Assembly (NCBI GenBank): GCA_044226865.1
Contig: JBGAGE010000001.1
Span: 868,001 to 932,000, forward strand
Origin: TMP-86 sp044226865
Lineage (GTDB): Bacteria > Pseudomonadota > Gammaproteobacteria > Steroidobacterales > Steroidobacteraceae
DNA: 64,000 nt
Direction of reading: 5' to 3'
Of this stretch, positions 8,983 through 16,530 are shown piece by piece (the first letter of the stretch is position 1; each line of letters opens with the position of its first letter). The notes beneath the pieces are model-generated. The model was not told the origin of the DNA and made no database searches. It saw only the letters and a list, made by a program, of their open reading frames with translations. A program made the position numbers and the translations under genes.

Positions 8983-9605
8983 TCCATCCTCACCTTGCCC
9001 GCGTAATGCACCACGTCGTGAGCCTTCAGGCCCGCGGCATTGGCCTCGTCGGTGTCGACGTGGAATTCCAGGCGAAAGCTCGGTGACACGCGCACGCGCA
9101 CATCCGCGAAGATCATCCGGCGGCCGCCGCTCAGCACGGATAATTCGATCTGGTCCTGATCCTTCAAGTCGAGCACGACCGCGTCCGCGGGACTCATGTG
9201 CACGTGGCGCAGCGAGCAGATCACGCCCTGCGATAACACCACGCTGCCGGCCGGGCCCCGCAAGGTGATGCCTGGCGTTGCCGCGAGGTCACCGGATTCG
9301 CGCACCGGCGCATCGATCCCCAAGGCGATGGCGTCGGTGCGTGAGAGTTCCACCTGATCCTCTGCACGCGCCGGCCCGACCACCCGGACGCCTTCGAGAC
9401 GTCCTTTGGGACCGTCGAGGGTTACGCATTCCTCGCTCGCGAACTGGTCCGGCTGGCTGATGGCGCGTCGCGCGTGCAAGGTGTGACCGGCGCCAAACAA
9501 TGCCTGCACGGTCTTGGGACAGAGATGTACGTGGCGCGCCGATACGGCCACGGGTATCACCGCCGCATTCCGGTCGACAGTGGGTTGATGTGGATGTGGG
9601 TTCAT
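8979..9605 (-). CDS. pduL: PduL-type phosphate acyltransferase (phosphotransacetylase)
   Basis: A 208-residue PduL-family enzyme that interconverts acyl-CoA and acyl phosphate using zinc. Both halves of the duplicated barrel are visible, each with a His-rich metal motif: VSARHVHLCPKTVQALFG near residue 21 and CSLRHVHMSPADA near 132. The inter-domain signature GPKGRLEGVRVVGPAR is present, as is the terminal LEFHVDTDEANAAGL block. The N-terminal extension is short, without an obvious amphipathic encapsulation peptide. No microcompartment shell or acetate kinase gene lies in the window, so a housekeeping Pta role is likely. It is divergent from the PAS kinase at 9751 and overlaps tam. Confidence 0.9.
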   Translation of the reverse strand: MNPHPHQPTVDRNAAVIPVAVSARHVHLCPKTVQALFGAGHTLHARRAISQPDQFASEECVTLDGPKGRLEGVRVVGPARAEDQVELSRTDAIALGIDAPVRESGDLAATPGITLRGPAGSVVLSQGVICSLRHVHMSPADAVVLDLKDQDQIELSVLSGGRRMIFADVRVRVSPSFRLEFHVDTDEANAAGLKAHDVVHYAGKVRME

Positions 9606-9729
9606 GCGAATGAGAGAAACCCTGAGTGCCGGTCCAGGTTCCCAGGGATTGCCCGTACGTAGAGGCCGCCTGCCGTTAAGAGCATGTACCGCTCAGTATG
9701 TAAAAAGGGTGTATGCGCAACTATGATCC

Positions 9730-9743
9730 CCCGAAAGCTCGGG
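9730..9743 (+). promoter_or_regulatory. small hairpin partly covering the ribosome binding site of the PAS kinase
   Basis: CCCGA and TCGGG can pair around an AAGC loop. The 3' arm overlaps the GGGAGGAG Shine-Dalgarno at 9741-9748, just before the ATG at 9751. A five-pair stem is only moderately stable, so a role in limiting translation is speculative. Confidence 0.3.
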
Positions 9744-9750
9744 AGGAGCC

Positions 9751-12024
9751 ATGAATAATTCGGAACTTCAGGTCCTCGGTGTGGGCCAGGGGATGGCGAG
9801 CGGGCGGATCGATGGATGGGGTAGGTGGTTCGCCCGCTTTCTGCGGGATGACCTCGATTCCCTGTCACGCACGACCCGTTATTTCTACGGCGTGGTCATC
9901 GCGCTGGCGGCGGTTGCCTTGCGCCTGTTCATCCTGCCCGTGCACCCGCCCTTCGTCTTCGTCACCTTTTATCCGGCGGTGGCGATTGCCGCGGTGTTGT
10001 TGGGCGCAGGTCCAGCCGCCCTGACTTTCGCCGTTTGTGCCACGGCTGCGGATTTCATGTTTCTCGACCCCATCGGCACCTGGCGCATCGAGCAGGGGCA
10101 CCAGGTGTTGTTGCTGGTGTTCGGCGTCTATGCCGTGTTCATGGCTGCGCTCTTGGAAGTGGCGCGTGCGGCGGCCCGCCAAAATGCGGGAATGGCGGAC
10201 GTTCATCGGGCGATCGTGGAAAGCCGCTTGATCGGCATGATCCGGGTCTCGCAGCGACGCATCGTGTGGGTGAACGAATCGTTCGCCGGCATGTTTGGCT
10301 ACCAGGCCTCGGAATTGATCGGTTGCTCGACCCGGATCCTGTACGAGACCGAGGCGGAGTACAGCCGCTGGGGCGAACATGCGCACCCGCTGCTGAAGAA
10401 GGGCGGCATCGTGCGTGGCGAAGTTCGCCGCGTGCGCAAGGACGGGTCCGTCGGCTGGTTTGAGACCAACATCGCCAGCCTGAGCAAGGATGAATGCGAG
10501 CACGTGGGGACCTTCGTCGACGTCACCGACCGCAGGGAAAATGCCGAGCGCGTGGCGCGGCAGGGCGAACAGATGTGCCGCGTGTTCGCTGCCATGGCGG
10601 AAGGACTGGTCATCGGCGACAGGGACGGCAAGATCACCGAAGTGAACAGCGCCGCCACCCGCATTCTGGGGATGCCACGCGAACGATTGCTCGGGTCGAG
10701 CATGTGGGATCCGCGCTGGCAGGTGGTCCATCAGGACGGCCGCCCCGTGGAATGGGGGGATTGGAAGGACTGGACCACCCTTCAAACCGGCAAGCCCGTC
10801 CTCAGCCAGGTGCTCGGCGTGACCACCGGTGCGGGCGAGCGGCGCTGGCTCAGCATCAACTCCCAGCCCATCAACGGGCCCGGCGATGTGATCGAGGCGG
10901 TGGTCGTCAGCTTCACCGACGTGACCGACGTGCGCCGGCTCGACCAGGAATTGCAGCAATCGCGCGCCGATCTTGCCGCCGTGCTGGACAATGTGCCCGC
11001 GCAGATCACCTGTTGGAACCGCGACTACACCAACCTGTTCGCCAACCGCGCCGCGCTGCAGGACTTCGGACGCAACCAGGAGCAGACCACCGGCCGGCCC
11101 ATGCGTGAGGTGATGGGCGAAGAGCGCTTCCTGCAGAAGAAGCCCTTCCTCGATGCGGCTCTCGCCGGCGAGCGCCGCGGACAGGAACTGGTGCTGCACC
11201 GTTCGGATGGCGGCGTGCGCTATCACCAGGTGGATTACGTGCCGAAGACGCACGAGGGCGTGGTCACGGGTGTGTACGTGCTCGCGGTGGACGTCACCAC
11301 GCTGCACGAAGCGGGCCGGCGAGTGGAGGACCTGGCACAGACGCTGGAAACCGTGCGCGAAAAGGAGCGTCGCGCCATCTCGATCTCGCTGCACGAGGGA
11401 ATCGCACAGGAGTTGTTTGCCACCAAGCTGAGCCTGGAGCACCTGGCGCTGCAGACGCGTGGCCGCAAGGGTGCGACGGCTGCCTGCGAGGAACTCTCCG
11501 AGGCGATCCGCCGTTGCATGGATTCCGCCCGGCAACTGGCCAACGACCTGCGTCCCGAGGGCTTGGAGGTGCTCGGCCTGGCGCCGGTCCTCAGGCAGCA
11601 CGCCGAACATTTCGGGCGCCGCGCCAATCTCGCGATCACGCTGGATGAGCAGGGCGAATTGCCGGTATTGAACGAGACCACCAAGCTGGTGTTGTTCCGA
11701 GCGGCGCAGGAGATATTGACCAATGTGGCCAAGCACGCGCAGGCGCGCCGCGTGAGCATGATCCTGCGGTCGCAGGATGACGGCGTGCACCTGTCGATCA
11801 GCGATGATGGCATCGGCATCAAGCCCGAAGCCCTGCGCAAGAGCGGATCGTTGGGCCTGCTGGGCATCCGCGACCGGCTGCGCTCGATCGGCGGCAGCAT
11901 GCAGGTCGAGGCACAGGTTCCCAACGGCACGCGGATCAGCCTGTTCATGCCGGCCGCCGCCCCGGCGCGCGAGCCAGCCTCCCAGGGCACGCAGGACGCA
12001 GCGCCGGAGCGAACCCTGCACTGA
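9751..12024 (+). CDS. membrane PAS sensor histidine kinase, NarX/UhpB (HisKA_3) type
   Basis: A 757-residue kinase. The N-terminal membrane module (about 43-135, three to four helices) has the KdpD-like DUF4118 pattern (FVFVTFYPAVAIAAVLLG, TAADFMFLDP). Three PAS domains follow at about 150-262, 272-392 and 403-518. A HisKA_3 dimerisation helix carries the phospho-acceptor near 548 (RRAISISLHEGIAQEL). The HATPase_c domain follows (EILTNVAKHA, DDGIGI, GLLGIRDRL). A strong GGAGGAG precedes the ATG. The HisKA_3 class normally pairs with a LuxR-type regulator, but none is adjacent, so it is an orphan. DUF4118 plus several PAS domains suggests cytoplasmic redox or ligand sensing; the signal is unknown. 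Confidence 0.9.
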   Translation: MNNSELQVLGVGQGMASGRIDGWGRWFARFLRDDLDSLSRTTRYFYGVVIALAAVALRLFILPVHPPFVFVTFYPAVAIAAVLLGAGPAALTFAVCATAADFMFLDPIGTWRIEQGHQVLLLVFGVYAVFMAALLEVARAAARQNAGMADVHRAIVESRLIGMIRVSQRRIVWVNESFAGMFGYQASELIGCSTRILYETEAEYSRWGEHAHPLLKKGGIVRGEVRRVRKDGSVGWFETNIASLSKDECEHVGTFVDVTDRRENAERVARQGEQMCRVFAAMAEGLVIGDRDGKITEVNSAATRILGMPRERLLGSSMWDPRWQVVHQDGRPVEWGDWKDWTTLQTGKPVLSQVLGVTTGAGERRWLSINSQPINGPGDVIEAVVVSFTDVTDVRRLDQELQQSRADLAAVLDNVPAQITCWNRDYTNLFANRAALQDFGRNQEQTTGRPMREVMGEERFLQKKPFLDAALAGERRGQELVLHRSDGGVRYHQVDYVPKTHEGVVTGVYVLAVDVTTLHEAGRRVEDLAQTLETVREKERRAISISLHEGIAQELFATKLSLEHLALQTRGRKGATAACEELSEAIRRCMDSARQLANDLRPEGLEVLGLAPVLRQHAEHFGRRANLAITLDEQGELPVLNETTKLVLFRAAQEILTNVAKHAQARRVSMILRSQDDGVHLSISDDGIGIKPEALRKSGSLGLLGIRDRLRSIGGSMQVEAQVPNGTRISLFMPAAAPAREPASQGTQDAAPERTLH

Positions 12025-12142
12025 GGGCGTATGCGCGCCAGCGCCGCGCGCGGCGGCGTTCCCCGGTAATCGCCCGGGATGCGTCAGCGCGTGCGCGAAG
12101 TCAAGATGTCGCGGTGAGAATTTTGCCGCGCGCAGAAAAAAA

Positions 12143-12171
12143 GATTCACGCGCGGGCGGCGTCAATATAAT
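12143..12171 (+). promoter_or_regulatory. candidate promoter of rdgC
   Basis: A perfect TATAAT lies at 12166-12171, with a weak -35-like GATTCA 17 bases upstream. The GTG start of rdgC follows 26 bases after the -10, so the mRNA would have a leader of about 20 bases. No clear Shine-Dalgarno is seen. Confidence 0.5.
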
Positions 12172-12197
12172 TCGCGCTCACTTCGCGCGAGTCCACC

Positions 12198-13193
12198 GTG
12201 ATATTCAAGAATCTCGTTTTTTACCGCCTGCCCGGCGACTGGTCGATTTCCGCTGCAGAATTGGAGCAGATGCTCGCTGCGCGCACCTTGCAGCCTTGCG
12301 GCCCGTTCGACATGACCAGCCGCGGCTGGGTGCCGGTCACGCACGGTGGGCGCCTGCTGCACACCGTCAATCAGCAATACATGATTGCACTGGGCGTGGA
12401 TGACAAGATCCTGCCGGCCTCCGTCATCCGCCAGATTGCGCAGGAGCGTGCCGATGTGCTGGCTCAGGAGCAGGGCTTTCCGGTCGGGCGCAAGCAGATG
12501 CGCGACCTGCGTCACCGGGTGGCCGATGAACTGCGCGCGCGGGCACTTACGCGGCGCCGAGTCACGCGCGCCTGGATCGATCCGATTGCAGGATGGTTCG
12601 CGGTGGATGCCTCGGGCCTGCCGCGCGCCGAAATGGTGGTGGATGAATTGCGCGAAACGCTCGGCAGCTTCGCGCCGCTTCCCATTCCGACGGAACGTTC
12701 ACCTCAAGCCGCGATGGCGTCGTGGCTCGCCCACGGCGACGCACCGCAACGCTTCAGCATCGATGACGATCTCGAGCTGCAAAGCGCGGACAAGGTCAAG
12801 GCCATCATCCGCTATACGCGGCATCCGCTCGATGGCAAGGAGATTCGCGGTCATCTCAATGCGGGCAAGTATCCGACCCGCCTGGGCCTCACCTGGAACG
12901 ACCGCGTGTCGTTCGTGCTCACCGACAAGATCCAGGTGAAGCGCCTGGATTTCCTCGACATGAACAAGGATGAAGCCCAGGGGGATACGGTGGATCCGGC
13001 GGAGCAGTTCGACATCGATTTCGCGGTGATGGCGGGGGAGTTGGCGCAGTTGCTCAAGGATCTGACCGCGGTGCTGGCGGGGGAGCAAGGTGCATGGACG
13101 GGCGCCGTGGCCGCACAAAGGATGGTTGAGCCGCGCGTAATCGCCGGTAACATGCAGATATCCACGCATGGGGGACCGGATACCCTCAATTGA
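12198..13193 (+). CDS. rdgC: recombination-associated protein RdgC
   Basis: A 331-residue protein matching RdgC over its whole length. It opens with MIFKNLVFYRLPGDW and has the characteristic ALGVDDKILPASVIRQ block, the GRKQMRDLRHRVADELRARA helix, and the later blocks LKRYTRHPLDG-like (IIRYTRHPLDGKEIRGHLNA) and LTWNDRVSFVLTDKIQVKRL. RdgC forms a ring-shaped dimer around duplex DNA and limits RecA loading. The GTG at 12198 fits the family N-terminus. It stands alone, 173 bases after the PAS kinase; that gap holds a GC-rich hairpin-prone stretch and the rdgC promoter. Confidence 0.96.
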   Translation: MIFKNLVFYRLPGDWSISAAELEQMLAARTLQPCGPFDMTSRGWVPVTHGGRLLHTVNQQYMIALGVDDKILPASVIRQIAQERADVLAQEQGFPVGRKQMRDLRHRVADELRARALTRRRVTRAWIDPIAGWFAVDASGLPRAEMVVDELRETLGSFAPLPIPTERSPQAAMASWLAHGDAPQRFSIDDDLELQSADKVKAIIRYTRHPLDGKEIRGHLNAGKYPTRLGLTWNDRVSFVLTDKIQVKRLDFLDMNKDEAQGDTVDPAEQFDIDFAVMAGELAQLLKDLTAVLAGEQGAWTGAVAAQRMVEPRVIAGNMQISTHGGPDTLN

Positions 13194-13223
13194 GTTCGAT
13201 CGATCCTCGAGGAGATTTGAGTC

Positions 13224-13664
13224 ATGCAGGAGCCTGGTGTATCGAAACCTCCCCTATGGTTCGTGTCGCTGTCGGTGGTGGCGTTGCTGTGGAACCTCGC
13301 GGGAGCATTCGCCGTGGTAGCTGATCTCATGATGACGCCGGCTCAAGTATCCGCGCTGCCGGCGGAACAACAGGCGCTGTACGCACAGCGCAGTCTCTGG
13401 TCCATCATCGCCAGCCTGGTCGCCGTCGGCGGCGGGACTTTGGGCTGCATCGCGCTGCTGTTGAGGCGCCGCTGGGCGCTCGTGCTGTTCTACGCGTCGC
13501 TCGCCGGTTTGGTGCTGCAGGACATTGGCATCTTCGTGGTGTCCCGATCGGTTGGCCAGGTGGGCGTGGCCCCATTGGTGCTGCAGAGCCTCGTTCTGGC
13601 CATCGCGATCGGGCTGATCTTCATGGCCAGGCTCGGTGCCCGAAAGGCGTGGCTGCGGAGTTGA
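13224..13664 (+). CDS. small four-helix membrane protein of unknown function
   Basis: 146 residues with four predicted membrane helices at about 11-35, 58-80, 84-107 and 112-135. The loop between helices 1 and 2 holds a short polar segment (LMMTPAQVSALPAEQQALYAQ). The last residues are basic (ARLGARKAWLRS), placing the C-terminus in the cytoplasm. A GAGGAG precedes the ATG by about 8 bases. I do not recognise a functional family. It starts 30 bases after rdgC and may be cotranscribed. A hairpin at 13670-13691 follows its stop. Confidence 0.75.
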   Translation: MQEPGVSKPPLWFVSLSVVALLWNLAGAFAVVADLMMTPAQVSALPAEQQALYAQRSLWSIIASLVAVGGGTLGCIALLLRRRWALVLFYASLAGLVLQDIGIFVVSRSVGQVGVAPLVLQSLVLAIAIGLIFMARLGARKAWLRS

Positions 13665-13669
13665 ACGAG

Positions 13670-13691
13670 GGGAAGTGACCTAAAACTTCCC
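13670..13691. terminator. hairpin between the small membrane protein gene and tRNA-Glu
   Basis: GGGAAGT and ACTTCCC form a seven-pair stem with an eight-base loop. It lies between a plus-strand gene ending at 13664 and a minus-strand tRNA ending at 13740, so it could serve both. Neither side has a U-tract, so intrinsic termination is uncertain. Confidence 0.4.
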
Positions 13692-13739
13692 TAAACCTGG
13701 CCCCCTGAGTTGAAGGCCCGAGCTAAGTTATTGATTAAA

Positions 13740-13815
13740 TGGCGCTCCCTACCGGATTCGAACCGGTGTACTTGCCTTGAGAGGGCAATGTCCTAGGCCT
13801 CTAGACGAAGGGAGC
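13740..13815 (-). tRNA. tRNA-Glu (anticodon CTC)
   Basis: The minus strand gives a complete cloverleaf. GCTCCCT pairs with AGGGAGC, the D arm is CGTCTAGAGGCCTAGGAC, and the anticodon stem TTGCC/GGCAA encloses loop CTCTCAA with anticodon CTC. The T arm reads CCGGTTCGAATCCGG, with discriminator G and an encoded CCA. The layout matches bacterial tRNA-Glu; CTC reads GAG. Confidence 0.96.
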
Positions 13816-13847
13816 GTCGTTTGCAGCGGGTCCGCTGAAGGGCTGGT

Positions 13848-13853
13848 AGTATA
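13848..13853 (-). promoter_or_regulatory. -10 box for tRNA-Glu
   Basis: TATACT on the minus strand, 33 bases upstream of the mature tRNA 5' end, as expected for a tRNA promoter with a short 5' leader. No good -35 hexamer is seen at the usual distance. Confidence 0.5.
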
Positions 13854-13892
13854 CGGCCCAATTTTTCGAAAACCCAGCGGAACCCAAGCTTT

Positions 13893-15359
13893 TTGAACGA
13901 TCCCGTCGCGCCTGGCGCGCCCCTTATCCTTCCCCGTACCGAGCACTCGATTTCGCGCGCGAACATTTCGCCGAATGCGTTGAAAGTGCTGTATCGCCTG
14001 CACGAGGCCGGTTACCAGGCCTTCCTCGTCGGCGGCGCGGTGCGCGACCTGTTGCTCGGGCTCACCCCCAAGGATTTCGACGTGGCGACCGATGCGCTGC
14101 CCGAAGATGTCCGCCATTTGTTTCGCAATTGCCGGCTGATCGGCCGGCGCTTCCGGTTGGCGCATGTGCACTTCGGGCAGGAAATCATCGAAGTGGCCAC
14201 TTTCCGCGCAGCCGCCGCGCCCGAGCGCGAGGATGCCGAGGACGATGGCGTGGAGGGCGAGGAGAGCGAGGCGGATGACGCGGAGGAATCCGCGTCCGCG
14301 GCGCCCGTGGCTGCCGGCGGAACTTCGGACAACCAACATCGTGCCGTGGACGACCGCGGCCGCATCCTGCGCGACAACATGTACGGCACCGTGGACGAGG
14401 ACGTCTGGCGGCGCGATTTCGCCGCCAATGCGCTGTACTACAACATCGCGGATTTCTCGGTGTGGGATTACGTGGGCGGCGTCGCCGACGTGCGTGAGCG
14501 GCGCCTGCGGCTGATCGGTGATCCCGAGCATCGCTATCGCGAAGATCCGGTGCGCATGCTGCGCGCCGTGCGCTTCGCGGCCAAGTTGAATTTCAGCATC
14601 GATGCGCCCACCGAAGAACCCATCCGGCGCCTCGCCAACCTGCTCGATGGCGTGCCCGCGGCGCGCTTGTTCGATGAATCGCTGAAGCTGTTCCTGTCGG
14701 GCTTCGGCGCACCCGCCTACCGGCTGCTGAAGAAGTACGGCCTGTTCGAGCACTTGTTTCCGGCCACTGCGGCGGCGTTTGCGCTCGAGCCCTACGCGTA
14801 TGCGGAAGAGATGCTCGTCAAGGGTCTCGAGAACACCGACGAACGCATCCGCCAGGACAAGCCGGTGACCCCGACTTTCCTGTTCGCCATCCTGTTGTGG
14901 GCCGCGGTGCTGCGCGAGATGAACGAGCGCCAGGCCGGCACCTCGCCCGACACCGGCGTGCTGCTCGATGCCTGCGATACCGTGCTCAAGCGCCAGCAAG
15001 CACGCGTGTCCATCCCGCGCCGCTTTGGCATGCCGATGCGTGAACTGTTGATGCTGCAGCCCCGTTTCAACCGCCGCACCGGCGCCAAGTCATTGAGCGT
15101 GCTGCAGCACCCGCGTTTTCGCGCAGCCTATGATTTCCTGTTGTTGCGCGCCGATTGCGGCGCGGCCGATCCGGCCTTGGCGCAGTGGTGGACGCAGGTG
15201 CAAAGCGTGCCGCAGGAGGAGCGCCTGAAGATGGTATCGGCGCGGCCCGGCGAAACCACGCCGCGCGAACAATACGATTCCTCGCTCGAAGCGCCGCGTC
15301 CGCGGCGTCGTCGCCGGGGGCGGCGTGGGGCGCCCGCGGGCGGACCCAGCTCTGAATGA
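13893..15359 (+). CDS. pcnB: poly(A) polymerase I
   Basis: A 488-residue PcnB that adds poly(A) tails to RNA 3' ends. The nucleotidyltransferase core is clear: ALKVLYRLHEAGYQAFLVGG, VRDLLLGLTPKDFDVATDA with the catalytic Asp pair, then GRRFRLAHVHFG. RNA-binding blocks follow (DNMYGTVDEDVWRRDF, DPVRMLRAVRFAAKLNF). The C-terminus is strongly basic (PRPRRRRRGRRGAP), as in the family. Unusual is an acidic low-complexity insert at about 105-142. The TTG at 13893 is the start that fits the family N-terminus (PRTEHSISRANIS follows), but no strong ribosome binding site precedes it. It overlaps folK by four bases. Confidence 0.95.
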   Translation: MNDPVAPGAPLILPRTEHSISRANISPNALKVLYRLHEAGYQAFLVGGAVRDLLLGLTPKDFDVATDALPEDVRHLFRNCRLIGRRFRLAHVHFGQEIIEVATFRAAAAPEREDAEDDGVEGEESEADDAEESASAAPVAAGGTSDNQHRAVDDRGRILRDNMYGTVDEDVWRRDFAANALYYNIADFSVWDYVGGVADVRERRLRLIGDPEHRYREDPVRMLRAVRFAAKLNFSIDAPTEEPIRRLANLLDGVPAARLFDESLKLFLSGFGAPAYRLLKKYGLFEHLFPATAAAFALEPYAYAEEMLVKGLENTDERIRQDKPVTPTFLFAILLWAAVLREMNERQAGTSPDTGVLLDACDTVLKRQQARVSIPRRFGMPMRELLMLQPRFNRRTGAKSLSVLQHPRFRAAYDFLLLRADCGAADPALAQWWTQVQSVPQEERLKMVSARPGETTPREQYDSSLEAPRPRRRRRGRRGAPAGGPSSE

Positions 15360-15868
15360 GCCGGGTGCATTGGCGGCCGGCCTACCTTGCCATCGGTTCC
15401 AATCTGCATCGGCCTGAAGAGCAGGTGAGGCACGCCATGGCTGGCCTCGAGCAAATGCCGCTCACCCAGGTGTTCTCGCGTTCTTCGTTGTACCGCACGC
15501 GCCCGATGGGGGGTGCCGATCAACCCGACTACGTCAATGCCGCGGCCGGCGTGTTGACGCAGCTGCCGGCGCGAGCGTTGCTCGATGCCATGCTGCAACT
15601 GGAGGCTCGGATGGGCCGCGAACGCCGCGAACGCTGGGGCCCACGCATCATCGACCTCGACCTCATCTGGATGTGCGGGCCGCCCATCGATGAGCCGGGC
15701 CTCGTTCTCCCGCACCCCGGTGTATCGACGCGAAATTTCGTGTTGTATCCTCTGGCCGAGATCGCACCGGATCTGCACATCCCAGGAGCGGGACGGGTGG
15801 CGGAATTGGCGGCACGGGTGGACCCGGCCGGTATACAACGCATTCAGGAACAACGGACTGCAACGTGA
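15356..15868 (+). CDS. folK: 2-amino-4-hydroxy-6-hydroxymethyldihydropteridine pyrophosphokinase
   Basis: A 170-residue HPPK, which transfers pyrophosphate from ATP to the pterin in folate synthesis. Signatures are AYLAIGSNL-like AYLAIGSNLHRPEEQV at the start, SSLYRTRPMGGADQPDYVNA, and the catalytic block RWGPRIIDLDLIW with its metal-binding Asp pair. The family block LPHPGVSTRNFVLYPLAEIAP is present. The ATG overlaps the pcnB stop by four bases, the common pcnB-folK pairing. The gene ends in a GTGA overlap with the next kinase. Confidence 0.97.
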   Translation: MSRVHWRPAYLAIGSNLHRPEEQVRHAMAGLEQMPLTQVFSRSSLYRTRPMGGADQPDYVNAAAGVLTQLPARALLDAMLQLEARMGRERRERWGPRIIDLDLIWMCGPPIDEPGLVLPHPGVSTRNFVLYPLAEIAPDLHIPGAGRVAELAARVDPAGIQRIQEQRTAT

Positions 15869-16530
15869 CGAGCGCCAATCCCCATCGTTTCATCGTGATC
15901 GAAGGTCCCATCGGCGTGGGCAAGTCGAGCCTCGCGCGCCGGCTGGGCGATTCGCTCTCGGCGCAAATGGTGCTCGAACAGGCGGAGCAGAATCCCTTCC
16001 TCGAGCGCTTCTACAAGAATCCCCGGGCGGCGGCTTTCCAGGCGCAGCTGTTCTTCCTGTTCCAACGCGCCCGCCAGCTCGAGGAGGTTCGCCAGGAAGA
16101 CCTTTTCGGGACGGTGCGCGTGGCCGATTACCTGCTGGAGAAAGACCAGCTGTTCGCGCGCGTGACGCTGGATGATGCCGAGTACGGCTTGTATGAAAAG
16201 GTATATGAGCGCGTCGCCGTGGATGCGCCCAAGCCCGACCTGGTGGTGTACCTGCAGGCCCCGCTCGATGTGCTCATGGATCGCATCGCCAAGCGCGGCA
16301 TCCGCTACGAGCAATATCTGGAGCGCGGTTACCTGGAGAAGCTGATGCAGGCGTATGCGCGGTTCTTCCACAGCTACGACGCGGCGCCGCTGTTGATCGT
16401 GAACTCCGCCGCCATCGACCCGGTGAACAACGACGAGGACTACCAGGTGCTGCTGGCGGAAATCTTGAAGCCGCGCCGCGGGCGCCACTTCTTCAATCCG
16501 GTGGGGCGAAGCCTGCTGTCGAACGCTTGA
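15865..16530 (+). CDS. deoxynucleoside kinase family protein
   Basis: A 221-residue kinase of the deoxyadenosine/deoxyguanosine kinase family, which phosphorylates deoxynucleosides for salvage. The P-loop is IEGPIGVGKSSLARRLG near residue 10. The substrate-site segment has EQAEQNPFLERFY and the family signature DYLLEKDQLFARVTL. The lid region contains KRGIRYEQYLERGYLEKL. The GTG start sits within the folK stop (GTGA). The 3' end runs 38 bases into the oppositely oriented queG. In many related genomes folK is followed by panB-panC; their absence here is a lineage trait. The exact base preference is unknown. Confidence 0.9.
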   Translation: MTSANPHRFIVIEGPIGVGKSSLARRLGDSLSAQMVLEQAEQNPFLERFYKNPRAAAFQAQLFFLFQRARQLEEVRQEDLFGTVRVADYLLEKDQLFARVTLDDAEYGLYEKVYERVAVDAPKPDLVVYLQAPLDVLMDRIAKRGIRYEQYLERGYLEKLMQAYARFFHSYDAAPLLIVNSAAIDPVNNDEDYQVLLAEILKPRRGRHFFNPVGRSLLSNA

